Assembly (NCBI GenBank): GCA_937120475.1
Contig: CAKZJV010000007.1
Span: 822,068-886,067, forward strand
Length of the DNA: 64,000 nt
Source of the DNA: an uncultured Cryomorphaceae bacterium
Lineage (GTDB): Bacteria > Bacteroidota > Bacteroidia > Flavobacteriales > Schleiferiaceae
Reading direction: 5' to 3'
The translations under genes were made by a program, and so were the position numbers. Below the pieces are notes generated by a model. That model was not told where the DNA came from. It made no database searches and saw nothing but the letters and a program-made list of their open reading frames with translations. Positions 15,832 through 24,380 of the stretch are shown piece after piece (within the stretch, counting starts at the first letter, position 1; every line of letters starts with the position of its first letter).

Positions 15832-16818
15832 ATGTTGAAGATTGGTGTTTTGGGGGCCGGTCACTTGGGAAAAATCCATTTGAAATGCCTCAAACAATTA
15901 CCTGACCATTACCAGATCGGTGGTTTTTACGATCCTGATCCTGAAGCGGCCCAAAAAGTATCTGAGGAATTTGACATTCCTTATTACAAATCCATTGACG
16001 AACTGATTGCCGATGTGCAGGTAGTGGATATCGTTACTCCTACCCTCAATCACTACGAGTGTGCCGTTCAAAGTCTGCGGGCTTCGCGACATATTTTTAT
16101 TGAAAAACCCATAACCGAAACCCCCGAGCAGGCCCGTGAGCTGATAAAGCTGAGTGAGGAGGCGGGTGTAAAGGCACAGGTAGGTCATGTAGAAAGGTTT
16201 AATCCGGCTTTCCTCTCTGCACGCAACTACATCCAGGCGCCTATGTTTATAGAAACGCACCGCCTGGCGGAATTTAATCCGCGCGGTACGGATGTACCGG
16301 TGGTACTGGATTTAATGATTCATGATATTGATATTGTACTGAGTGTGGTACCCTCCAATATCAAAAAGATCAGTGCCAGCGGTGTAGCCGTGGTTAGCGA
16401 CTCACCCGACATTGCCAACGCCCGTATAGAGTTTGACAATGGTTGTGTGGCCAACCTTACCGCCAGCCGTATTTCCCTTAAAAATATGCGCAAAACCCGC
16501 ATTTTTCAGAGAGATGCATATATCACCGTTGACTTTTTAGAAAAGGAAAGTGAGGTGGTACGTATGCAAAACGTGGTAGATGATGAAAATCCCTACGCCA
16601 TGATCATGGATTTGGGCAACGGCAAGAAGAAACATATCTATTTTGAAAAACCAGATAGTCTAAAAACCAATGCTATACAGGAAGAGTTAAGAACTTTTGC
16701 TGAGGCGATCAATAAAAACACCTCTGTTTACGTTACTCTTGAAGATGGGTACCGCGCTCTTGACGTAGCCCGTCAGGTTTTGGAAAAGATAAACCTTAAT
16801 CTCAACGTGATCGCCTGA
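15832..16818 (+). CDS. Gfo/Idh/MocA family oxidoreductase
   Basis: 328 residues. The N-terminal Rossmann fold starts IGVLGAGHLGKIHLK (GxGxxG), and the family's nicotinamide-side EKP motif is FIEKPITET (about residues 91-99). AQVGHVERFNPAF and the later HDIDIVLSV give the catalytic region. It would oxidise or reduce a sugar or sugar nucleotide with NAD(P). It begins a run of four genes with gaps of 3 and 6 bp and a 1-bp overlap, ending after a sugar-phosphate transferase gene, so a role in nucleotide-sugar supply for surface polysaccharide is inferred. Confidence 0.87.
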   Translation: MLKIGVLGAGHLGKIHLKCLKQLPDHYQIGGFYDPDPEAAQKVSEEFDIPYYKSIDELIADVQVVDIVTPTLNHYECAVQSLRASRHIFIEKPITETPEQARELIKLSEEAGVKAQVGHVERFNPAFLSARNYIQAPMFIETHRLAEFNPRGTDVPVVLDLMIHDIDIVLSVVPSNIKKISASGVAVVSDSPDIANARIEFDNGCVANLTASRISLKNMRKTRIFQRDAYITVDFLEKESEVVRMQNVVDDENPYAMIMDLGNGKKKHIYFEKPDSLKTNAIQEELRTFAEAINKNTSVYVTLEDGYRALDVARQVLEKINLNLNVIA

Positions 16819-16821
16819 AAT

Positions 16822-17715
16822 ATGGCTGGAAAATTACGCACGGTCCTTGCGGCCGCTTCTTTAATATTCGTACTCGCTTGTAACCGCGATTCTTTCGAGG
16901 CTATTCCGCCCGCCTACCTCTCTATCCCGGCTATTCAACTGGTGGTAGAGCCGCAAAACGCCCGGGCATTGGGCAGTGCCCATAGCGATATTACCACCGC
17001 CTGGGTTTACGTAAATGGTGAACCGGTAGGCGTATTCGAGCTTCCCGCAGTAGTGCCTATTGCGGCTTCGGGCTCTAAGGAAGTGGAAATTTACCCGGGT
17101 ATAACCATGAACGGTATTAATGCCACGCGCGCCATCTATGTGCCCTACCAGGTACTGAAGGAAAACGTGGAGTTAAAAGCCCTCGATACCGTTAGCCTTC
17201 AAGACTACACCACCCGCTATACACCCTCCGCCTCCGTAAGTATTATCGAAGATTTTGATCAGTCCGGTTTAAACCTCTCACCTACCAACCGTAGTGATAC
17301 TTCTGTATTCAAAACCAACGATTCCACCGAAATTTTCGTCAACCCTGTACAAGATGAGGATAACGGAAAGGCGGGAAAAGTGGTTTTGGACAGTGAGCGT
17401 TCCTTTTTTGAGTTGGCTACTACGGAATCGTATAGTCTTCCGATAACCGGGCAAAGTATTTATCTGGAAATGACGTATAAAACGGAAGTACCGATAATTG
17501 TGGGAGTTATAGCCAAGAGCCCCCTGGGTGACGTTCAGGCCTCCACCCTTGGCCTGAGGCCGGTGGATGAATGGAACAAGGTGTACGTGAACCTCATCAC
17601 CGAAGTTTTAGCCTATCCTGATGCCAATAGCTTTCAGATTTATATAGCCGGTGAAATGCCTGGCAACCTGCAAACCGCAACTATTCTCCTCGATAATTTG
17701 AAAATCGTGTACTAG
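16822..17715 (+). CDS. Lipoprotein of unknown function in the polysaccharide cluster
   Basis: 297 residues. A lipoprotein signal peptide ends with lipobox FVLAC (C at about 20). The mature protein is beta-rich; the first half contains VYVNGEPVGVFELPAVVPI and EVEIYPGITMNG, and the second half looks like a jelly-roll carbohydrate-binding-type domain (FFELATTESYSLPI ... SIYLEMTYKTEVPIIVGV ... ILLDNLKIVY). That last likeness is inferred. It lies 3 bp after the Gfo/Idh gene and 6 bp before the WcaJ-like gene. Confidence 0.72.
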   Translation: MAGKLRTVLAAASLIFVLACNRDSFEAIPPAYLSIPAIQLVVEPQNARALGSAHSDITTAWVYVNGEPVGVFELPAVVPIAASGSKEVEIYPGITMNGINATRAIYVPYQVLKENVELKALDTVSLQDYTTRYTPSASVSIIEDFDQSGLNLSPTNRSDTSVFKTNDSTEIFVNPVQDEDNGKAGKVVLDSERSFFELATTESYSLPITGQSIYLEMTYKTEVPIIVGVIAKSPLGDVQASTLGLRPVDEWNKVYVNLITEVLAYPDANSFQIYIAGEMPGNLQTATILLDNLKIVY

Positions 17716-17721
17716 CAGCGA

Positions 17722-19131
17722 ATGAAAAACGACTACCTACAGCGATTAAAATACATCTTTTGGGATATAGTGGCAGCGGGCTCCAGCTACACCCTGCTCT
17801 ATATATTCAGGAGGGTGGTTATTGAGAAGGAACGCTTTGAAGGAAGTGAGCTTAACTTTAATCACACCTATTATTTAGGTCTGCTGGCAATAGCTGTTTT
17901 TTGGATTACCATTTACTGGATCACCGGCTTTTACCGCGATATTTACCGCAGGTCGCGCCTCAAGGAGCTCATCTACACTTTCAACTCCAGCTTACTGGGC
18001 AGCATCTTTATCTTTTTTGCGCTTATACTGGACGACTGGGTTTCGGCCTACACGGATTATTACCGGGGCTTCATGGTGTATTTCGGGGCACAATTCTTTA
18101 TCACTGCCTTTTTTCGCTTCATGATCAGTACCCGTACGGCCATACGTATAAAAAAGGGCAACATCTGGTTCAACACCATTATGCTGGGGAGTAATGAAAA
18201 TGCGGTGGAACTGTATATGGATATGGCCTCTACCCATTCCAACGGTAACCGCTTTGTAGGCTTTGTTAGCGTTAATAATAACATTCGCTTTTTGGTGGAG
18301 AAAAACTTAGAACATTTGGGCACCCACCAGGATTTAGCTCAAATAATTGAAGAACAGAAAGTTGAGGAGGTAATTATTGCCATAGAATCTTCGGAGCACG
18401 AAAAATTAGAGGAGATAATCAATATTCTGGAAGATACGAACGTTACTATTAAGATGATTCCGGACACCTACGACATCATTTCAGGAAAAGTTCGCTTGGG
18501 CTCCCTGGGAGCTCCCCTTATTGAAATAAGGCATGAATTGATGCCGCTCTGGCAAAAAGTAATCAAACGCTTCCTGGATATCGTTATCTCTACCCTCGTT
18601 TTACTTATTCTTTCACCCCTGTTCCTGTTCACGGCTCTTATGGTGCAGTTTTCCAGTCCGGGGCCCATTTTTTTCCGGCAGCGCAGAATGGGGCATCGTG
18701 GCAAGTGTTTCGATATGATTAAATTCCGCTCAATGTACCAGGATGCGGAAAAGAACGGACCTCAATTGAGCAGTGAAAATGACGATCGCATAACCAACTG
18801 GGGGCGTTTTATGCGCAAATACCGCTTGGATGAACTGCCTCAGTTTGTGAACGTATTACTGGGACAAATGTCCATAGTAGGCCCACGCCCGGAGCGGCAA
18901 TACTACATCGACCAGATTATGCGCAAGGCCCCTCACTACAAACACATCCTTAAAGTAAAGCCCGGTATTACCAGTTGGGGTATGGTAAAGTTTGGTTATG
19001 CTGAAAACGTGGAGGAAATGGTACAACGCCTCAAGTACGATGTTATCTACATCGAAAACATGAACCTCTTCAACGATCTCAAGGTGCTCATCTACACCGT
19101 TTTGATCGTATTACAGGGTCGCGGAAAATAA
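17722..19131 (+). CDS. Polyprenyl glycosylphosphotransferase (WcaJ/WbaP-like)
   Basis: 469 residues. Four N-terminal transmembrane helices are followed by a nucleotide-binding-like CoA-binding domain (about 130-265), one more hydrophobic hairpin (LDIVISTLVLLILSPLFLF) and the C-terminal bacterial sugar transferase domain. Hallmarks are SPGPIFFRQRRMG, FDMIKFRSMYQDAE, RKYRLDELPQ and MSIVGPRPER. It loads the first sugar phosphate onto undecaprenyl phosphate at the inner membrane to begin exopolysaccharide or O-antigen assembly. Its TAA overlaps the next ATG (TAATG). Confidence 0.93.
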   Translation: MKNDYLQRLKYIFWDIVAAGSSYTLLYIFRRVVIEKERFEGSELNFNHTYYLGLLAIAVFWITIYWITGFYRDIYRRSRLKELIYTFNSSLLGSIFIFFALILDDWVSAYTDYYRGFMVYFGAQFFITAFFRFMISTRTAIRIKKGNIWFNTIMLGSNENAVELYMDMASTHSNGNRFVGFVSVNNNIRFLVEKNLEHLGTHQDLAQIIEEQKVEEVIIAIESSEHEKLEEIINILEDTNVTIKMIPDTYDIISGKVRLGSLGAPLIEIRHELMPLWQKVIKRFLDIVISTLVLLILSPLFLFTALMVQFSSPGPIFFRQRRMGHRGKCFDMIKFRSMYQDAEKNGPQLSSENDDRITNWGRFMRKYRLDELPQFVNVLLGQMSIVGPRPERQYYIDQIMRKAPHYKHILKVKPGITSWGMVKFGYAENVEEMVQRLKYDVIYIENMNLFNDLKVLIYTVLIVLQGRGK

Positions 19132-19616
19132 TGAACCTCGAAAAGTTCCGTCAACAGGCCCGCAGCCAACGCAAGGAAAATCAGAAGTTTTTCAGGAAAC
19201 TCAAAAGTACCAGTCCCAAAGAGCTTGATCAAAAGTTTCATACGCTTCACGAAGAAGTGTTTTCTGAGATCGATTGTTTGAATTGTGCCAATTGTTGCAA
19301 AACCACCGGCCCCCTTTTCACTCAAAATGACATCAACCGCCTGGCTAAACATTTTGGACTGGCACCCGGTGATTTTATAGATCGTTACCTAAGGGTGGAT
19401 GAAGACGGGGATTTTGTGCTACAATCACTGCCCTGCCCTTTTCTCGGGGATGACAATTACTGTTCCGTATATGAAGTGAGGCCCAAGGCTTGCCGGGAGT
19501 ATCCGCATACGAACCGGAACAAGATGCATCAAATACTGGAGCTTACCCGTAAAAATGCCGAAGCATGCCCGGCAGTGCTTGAGATGGTGAACCGTATGAA
19601 AGCCGCTTTACCCTGA
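19131..19616 (+). CDS. YkgJ family cysteine cluster protein
   Basis: 161 residues. Conserved cysteines occur in CLNCANCC (about residues 46-53), CPFLGDDNYCSVYEVRPKACREYP (about 103-126) and a late EACP; this is the zinc/iron-chelating CxxCxxCC cluster of the YkgJ family, whose function is not established. The N-terminus is basic and helical. The start codon overlaps the stop of the sugar transferase gene, so translation is coupled. It is convergent with the NamZ-like gene (no gap). Confidence 0.85.
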   Translation: MNLEKFRQQARSQRKENQKFFRKLKSTSPKELDQKFHTLHEEVFSEIDCLNCANCCKTTGPLFTQNDINRLAKHFGLAPGDFIDRYLRVDEDGDFVLQSLPCPFLGDDNYCSVYEVRPKACREYPHTNRNKMHQILELTRKNAEACPAVLEMVNRMKAALP

Positions 19617-20819
19617 TCACTCAAAGTCCGGGTACAGCAAATATTTTTTCCTTATTCTTTTGAAAGACTCCAGATCGGCCTGCCAACTGGCCCGTATCTC
19701 ATCCGCTGATTTACCGGCTTCTATCTGTTTCCTTAAAACATCGGTACCGGCCAGGGTATTGAAAAACCCAGTGAAGAATTGAGAAGGCTCCGGTGCCATA
19801 CGGTAGGCTTCCACCAGCCAGAATAAATACAGCTCCCCCAGGCCGTCCATATAAAAACGGGCAAATTCCCGCAGGTCGAAACCAGTACATTTTACACCCT
19901 CGTACTTGGGGCTTTTAGCTCCTTCCTTTTCCCGGGGGATAAATTCAAAAGTGCCTTCTTTAAAGTAAGGAGCCCCGATTACCTGGAAGGGAAATTCCGT
20001 GCCCCGGCCTACACTAACATTGGTTCCTTCAAAAAAGCAAAGGGAGGGATAGAGGGCTACCGCTTCAGAATTGGGGAGGTTGGGTGACGGCTTTACCGGT
20101 AAATTGTATTCGGTATAGTGGTCATAATCCTGGCAACGCACTACTTCCAGATTACACTGTACCTGGTTTTTTAACCAGCCTTCACCATTCACCATTTGAG
20201 CGTACTCACCCATGGTCATACCATGAATTACCGGTACCGGGTGCATCCCCACGAAGGACTCAAAACCTTTCTGCAGTACCGGTCCGTCCACATAATACCC
20301 GTGTGGATTAGGCCGGTCCAAAACAATCATTTTAATATTGTTTTCAGCACAGGCCTCCATTACGTAGCTCATGGTGGATATATAGGTATAAAAACGGGCA
20401 CCCACATCCTGTATATCAAATAAAACTACCTGTACGCCTTGTAAATCAGCGGTGGTGGGTTTTTTATGCGAACCGTACAATGAAATCACCGGTAAGCCGC
20501 TTTTAGCGTCTTTTCCATCCAAAACCGTTTCACCGGCTGAAGCCGTTCCCCGAAAACCGTGTTCCGGTGCAAAAACCTTCAGAACGTTCACCTTGCTGCG
20601 CTGCAAATAATCCACCAGGTGCTCATCCTTTACCATTGAGGTTTGATTAGCCACCACGGCCACGGTTTTACCGTACAACAGGGGCAGGTATGCCCCTGGT
20701 CTTTCTGCAGCCGTTAATAAGTTATCGGCTGTTCGCAACTGGCCGAAAGTGAGTGCGGGGATCAGGCTTAGCAGCCCTGCCAAATGCCTATATTTGACAA
20801 CCCAATTGGTGATACGCAT
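19617..20819 (-). CDS. Exo-beta-N-acetylmuramidase NamZ-like (DUF1343)
   Basis: 400 residues, the usual DUF1343 size. After a signal peptide (about 1-26, ending TFGQ) the family blocks appear in order: VAVVANQTSMV, VFAPEHGFRG, GLPVISLYG, VLFDIQDVGARFYTYISTM, VLDRPNPHG, VPVIHGMTMGEYA, SPNLPNSEAVALYPSLCFFEGT and GRGTEFPFQVIGAP. NamZ enzymes remove terminal MurNAc from peptidoglycan fragments for recycling, in the periplasm. The gene is divergent from a permease gene with only 2 bp between start codons; its own -7 box seems to lie inside that neighbour. Confidence 0.9.
   Translation of the reverse strand: MRITNWVVKYRHLAGLLSLIPALTFGQLRTADNLLTAAERPGAYLPLLYGKTVAVVANQTSMVKDEHLVDYLQRSKVNVLKVFAPEHGFRGTASAGETVLDGKDAKSGLPVISLYGSHKKPTTADLQGVQVVLFDIQDVGARFYTYISTMSYVMEACAENNIKMIVLDRPNPHGYYVDGPVLQKGFESFVGMHPVPVIHGMTMGEYAQMVNGEGWLKNQVQCNLEVVRCQDYDHYTEYNLPVKPSPNLPNSEAVALYPSLCFFEGTNVSVGRGTEFPFQVIGAPYFKEGTFEFIPREKEGAKSPKYEGVKCTGFDLREFARFYMDGLGELYLFWLVEAYRMAPEPSQFFTGFFNTLAGTDVLRKQIEAGKSADEIRASWQADLESFKRIRKKYLLYPDFE
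20789..20796 (+). promoter_or_regulatory. -7 box (TATATTTG) of the LolC/E-like gene, inside the NamZ-like CDS
   Basis: TATATTTG lies 25 bp before the GTG at 20822 and within codons for the signal peptide of the divergent gene. Confidence 0.45.
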
Positions 20820-20821
20820 AG

Positions 20822-22054
20822 GTGAATTTCGAATTTTTTATAGCTAACCGAATTCTCAAAAGTAAAACCGCTACGCGAAAAATTTCGCGTCCGGTAATAC
20901 GTATTTCGATTTGGGCCATTGCCCTCGGTATTATTATCATGATCCTTGCCATAGCCACGGGAACCGGGCTGCGTAAGGAGATTCGCAACAAAGTAATCGG
21001 ATTCGGGGGACATATTCAAATCCTCAATTATCAGCCTAACCCTACGCTTGAGCAAACACCGGTTGGTAAGAGCGATAGCTTGTACATGGTCTTAAAAAAT
21101 GACCCCCGCATTTCACATATTCAGGCTTTCGGTAAAAAAGCGGGTATTCTTAAAAAGGATGATCTTTTTGAAGGAACCGTGCTTAAGGGGGTGGACAGCT
21201 CTTTTGACTGGAACCGCTTCGCGCCTTATCTGAAAGAAGGGCATTTGCTGCACCCGCTCGATACCACACGCAACGACAGCCTCCTCATCAGCACCGCACT
21301 GGCCAAAAAACTGGCGATAGGGCTAAACGAAAAGGTGAGTATTTACTTTGTACGGGAAGCGCCTAAACCTCCCCTGCTCCGCTATTTTTACGTGGCAGGC
21401 CTTTACCAAACGGACTTTGAGGAGATCGACAATACCTTTGTAGTGGGTGACCTGCGGCATATTCAGCGGCTCAATAAATGGAGCAATTCAGAAACGGGAG
21501 GCTTTGAGGTATTTGTGAAGGATGAAAGCGAAGCTCCTGAAATAGCCTCCAATTTGCGGGTAATGCTTCCTTTTGAGCTGGATGCGCTTACCTCACGGCA
21601 GCTCAACGAACAGCTTTTTCAGTGGCTGGATTTGTTCGATATCAACATTGCCATTATACTTATCATAATGATCATTGTGGCCATCATCAATATTTCCATT
21701 GCCTTGCTCATTTTAATACTGGAACGCACCCAACTCATTGGTATCCTGAAAGCCCTGGGCAGCTCCAACGTATCCATCCGCAGGATCTTTTTATGGAATG
21801 CTTTTTACCTGATTTTAAGAGGCCTTTTTTGGGGAAACCTCATAGGCATAGGGGCCTGTTTGCTGCAGCAGGAATTTGGCTTGGTTAAATTGGACCCAGC
21901 TACCTATTACGTGAGCGAGGTATCGGTAAACCTGGACTGGTTGAATCTTTTGTTCCTGAACCTGGGAACGGTGCTGGTTTGCCTGGTTTGCCTTATACTT
22001 CCCTCCTATTTAATAAGCCGCATTTCACCGGTAAAAGCCATTCGGTTTGATTAG
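20822..22054 (+). CDS. FtsX-like ABC transporter permease of the LolC/LolE type
   Basis: 410 residues with one N-terminal and three C-terminal transmembrane helices around a ~220-residue periplasmic domain, the MacB/LolC/E topology. N-terminal FFIANRILKSK and the later FDINIAIILIIMIIVAIINIS plus LILERTQLIGILKALGSSN match lipoprotein-release permeases. It would extract lipoproteins from the inner membrane with a LolD ATPase, which is not encoded nearby. The start is GTG, 2 bp from the divergent NamZ-like ATG. A lolA gene is in the window at 61613 but unlinked. Confidence 0.88.
   Translation: MNFEFFIANRILKSKTATRKISRPVIRISIWAIALGIIIMILAIATGTGLRKEIRNKVIGFGGHIQILNYQPNPTLEQTPVGKSDSLYMVLKNDPRISHIQAFGKKAGILKKDDLFEGTVLKGVDSSFDWNRFAPYLKEGHLLHPLDTTRNDSLLISTALAKKLAIGLNEKVSIYFVREAPKPPLLRYFYVAGLYQTDFEEIDNTFVVGDLRHIQRLNKWSNSETGGFEVFVKDESEAPEIASNLRVMLPFELDALTSRQLNEQLFQWLDLFDINIAIILIIMIIVAIINISIALLILILERTQLIGILKALGSSNVSIRRIFLWNAFYLILRGLFWGNLIGIGACLLQQEFGLVKLDPATYYVSEVSVNLDWLNLLFLNLGTVLVCLVCLILPSYLISRISPVKAIRFD
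20857..20864 (-). promoter_or_regulatory. -7 box (TACTTTTG) of the NamZ-like gene, inside the permease CDS
   Basis: On the minus strand TACTTTTG lies 37 bp before the ATG at 20819, within codons 12-15 of the divergent permease gene. Confidence 0.4.
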
Positions 22055-22059
22055 TTTTG
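22052..22059 (+). promoter_or_regulatory. -7 box (TAGTTTTG) of the cystathionine beta-synthase gene
   Basis: TAGTTTTG overlaps the stop codon of the permease gene and lies 39 bp before the ATG at 22099. Confidence 0.4.
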
Positions 22060-22098
22060 CCGCACAATGCACAAAAATCTAAAACTCCCGCTTTTTGC

Positions 22099-23472
22099 AT
22101 GAGACCTATTAAGAAAATATACGATAACATACTGGAAACCATTGGTCATACTCCTTTGATCCGCCTCAACAAAATTGCCGAGGATATTCCGGCTACCGTT
22201 TTGGCCAAAGTGGAGTACTTCAATCCCGGGCATTCGGTAAAGGATCGCATGGCCTTGAAAATGATTGAGCAGGCCGAAAAGGAAGGTAAAATTAAGCCGG
22301 GAGGAACCATTATTGAGTGTACCTCAGGTAATACCGGTATGGGTTTGGCGCTGGCCGCCATCGTAAAAGGCTATAAACTCATCTGTACCTTAAGCGACAA
22401 GCAGAGCAAGGAAAAGATGGACATACTGCGGGCGATGGGGGCCGAAATATACGTTTGCCCCACCAACGTAGCGCCCGATCATCCGGATTCGTATTACTCC
22501 GTGGCGGAACGCCTGAATAAGGAAATTCCCAATTCCTTTTACCCGTATCAATACGATAACCTGGCGAACCGCGAGGCGCATTACGAGACTACCGGGCCGG
22601 AAATATGGGAACAAACCGAAGGTAAGATCACTCACTTTGTGGTGGGGGTGGGCACAGGAGGTACGATTTCCGGTGTGGGCCGTTACCTGAAAGAGCAAAA
22701 CCCTGATATCAAAATATGGGGTGCTGATACGTATGGCTCCGTATTTAAAAAGTACCATGAAACGGGTGAGTTTGACGAAAAGGAGATCTACTCCTACATT
22801 ACGGAAGGTATTGGTGAGGATATACTGCCCAAAAACGTGGACTTTGATATCATTGACCATTTTGAAAAGATTACCGATAAGGATGGTGCCCTGGTAACCC
22901 GTGAACTGGCTAAAAAGGAGGGTCTTTTCCTGGGTTATTCAGCCGGTTCAGCCTACCAGTTGATACGGCAGATGAAGCACGAGCTTACGGAAGACGATGT
23001 GGTGGTGGTACTATTCCACGACCACGGCAGCCGCTACGTGGGTAAAGTATTTAATGACGACTGGATGCGGGATCGTGGTTTTTTGAATACCGAAAAATCA
23101 ACAGCCTACGACCTGGTAAAGGGTCACAAAAACCTGAAGTTGATTACCGCTCAAAGTTCGGAGCTCATTTCATCGGCCATTCAAAAAATGCAGCAATACA
23201 ACATTTCTCAAATGCCGGTGGAAGATAACGGTGTGTTTGTAGGTTCGCTGGATGACAGCCAGCTTTTCCAAAAAGTGGTGGCTGACCCTTCCTACTCGGA
23301 GCGTACCGTAAGGGAGATTATGGAAAAACCCTTCCCGGTGGTAAATGCCACCGATGATGTAAAGAGCGTTTCACGCCATATTTCAAAGGAGGTGGGCGCA
23401 GTTATGGTAAAGCTGGATGACGATCAGTATCACATTATCACCAAACACGATATTATAGGCGCCTTGAGTTGA
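22099..23472 (+). CDS. Cystathionine beta-synthase (PLP enzyme with CBS-domain pair)
   Basis: 457 residues from the ATG at 22099 (IYDNILETIGHTPLIRLN is the usual family opening; the in-frame TTG at 22057 sits in the -7 box). The PLP lysine is in HSVKDRMA, the substrate loop is CTSGNTGMGLA, and the phosphate loop is GVGTGGTISGVG. Two CBS domains occupy about 335-457. It condenses serine or O-acetylserine with homocysteine or sulfide; the C-terminal CBS pair favours cystathionine beta-synthase over cysteine synthase. Its TGA overlaps the TTG start of the next gene. Confidence 0.92.
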   Translation: MRPIKKIYDNILETIGHTPLIRLNKIAEDIPATVLAKVEYFNPGHSVKDRMALKMIEQAEKEGKIKPGGTIIECTSGNTGMGLALAAIVKGYKLICTLSDKQSKEKMDILRAMGAEIYVCPTNVAPDHPDSYYSVAERLNKEIPNSFYPYQYDNLANREAHYETTGPEIWEQTEGKITHFVVGVGTGGTISGVGRYLKEQNPDIKIWGADTYGSVFKKYHETGEFDEKEIYSYITEGIGEDILPKNVDFDIIDHFEKITDKDGALVTRELAKKEGLFLGYSAGSAYQLIRQMKHELTEDDVVVVLFHDHGSRYVGKVFNDDWMRDRGFLNTEKSTAYDLVKGHKNLKLITAQSSELISSAIQKMQQYNISQMPVEDNGVFVGSLDDSQLFQKVVADPSYSERTVREIMEKPFPVVNATDDVKSVSRHISKEVGAVMVKLDDDQYHIITKHDIIGALS

Positions 23473-24278
23473 TTTATCGACCCGGTCATCCTGCAGGTAC
23501 TGTACAGCCGCTGGCCACACGGCCGCAACGGATTGTTTCAACCGTACCTTCACAAACCGAGCTTTTAGTGGACCTGGGCCTGGGGGATGCCCTGGTGGGC
23601 ATTACCGCTTACTGTGTACGCCCCAAAGGACTTTTAAAGCAAAAGACCATTATTGGGGGTACCAAGGATTTACAAATTGATAAAATCCGCTCCTTAGCCC
23701 CTGATCTTATTCTCGGTAACCACGAGGAAAACGTTAAAGAACAGATTGAAACACTGAAAAATGAATTTCCGGTGTGGATTTCGGATGTGAGAAGTGTAAG
23801 CGATGCCTTGCAAATGATTCGCCAGCTTGGCATTTTGACGCACACCCGGGAACGCGCGGAAAATATTTTTCAAAATATTAGGAATGAAAGAGATACGCTA
23901 CAAAAGACCCAAGGCCTGAAAGTAGCTTATTTTATCTGGAAGGACCCGTATATGCTGGCTGGCCCGGATACTTTTATCGGCCAAATGTTGGAAGAGTGTG
24001 GTTTGCAGAATGTAGCCCCCACGGGGAAAGGCCGTTACCCGCAGCTAAGCCTGGGAGAATTGGAGGCTTTGGAGCCGGATTTGATTTTATTGAGCTCCGA
24101 ACCGTATCCGTTCACTACGGCAGATGCCCATTTTATAGCCGGTCAAATCCTACATCCGTTAGTTAAAATTGTGGATGGAGAACTCTTCAGTTGGTACGGT
24201 AGCCGCATGAAACCGGCCTTCAGGTACTTCTCTCATTTTTGTAAGGATTTATTCCTTTCTTTTTATGAGAATATCTAA
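23469..24278 (+). CDS. BtuF-like helical-backbone metal/cobalamin receptor lacking a signal peptide
   Basis: 269 residues. RIVSTVPSQTELLVDLGLGDALVGIT, IGGTKDLQIDKIRSLAPDLILGNHEEN, ISDVRSVSDALQMIRQLG and YFIWKDPYMLAGPDTFIGQMLEECGLQN are the standard blocks of cobalamin/Fe-siderophore substrate-binding proteins of ABC importers. There is no signal peptide or lipobox, so it is predicted cytoplasmic, which is unusual for a binding protein but seen in Bacteroidota homologues. The start is TTG overlapping the preceding TGA; the first in-frame ATG is some 115 codons in. Coupling with cystathionine beta-synthase hints at a link to sulfur or B12-dependent methionine metabolism. Confidence 0.78.
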   Translation: MIYRPGHPAGTVQPLATRPQRIVSTVPSQTELLVDLGLGDALVGITAYCVRPKGLLKQKTIIGGTKDLQIDKIRSLAPDLILGNHEENVKEQIETLKNEFPVWISDVRSVSDALQMIRQLGILTHTRERAENIFQNIRNERDTLQKTQGLKVAYFIWKDPYMLAGPDTFIGQMLEECGLQNVAPTGKGRYPQLSLGELEALEPDLILLSSEPYPFTTADAHFIAGQILHPLVKIVDGELFSWYGSRMKPAFRYFSHFCKDLFLSFYENI

Positions 24279-24328
24279 TAGCTTTGAATTTCAAACAAAT
24301 GAAGCATTGGCCAACCACGAGAACCCCG

Positions 24329-24353
24329 GCACAATACAATCTTTTGTGCACAA
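24329..24353. promoter_or_regulatory. Overlapping GCACAA dyads, candidate operator of the XRE/S24 gene
   Basis: GCACAA (24329-24334), nine bases, then TTGTGC (24344-24349) form one inverted repeat. TTGTGCACAA (24344-24353) is a second, perfect palindrome sharing the middle half-site. The group lies 27 bp upstream of the regulator's ATG, as expected for autoregulation. Confidence 0.5.
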
Positions 24354-24380
24354 TCTCTTTTTTTCACGGGTTATAGGTCA

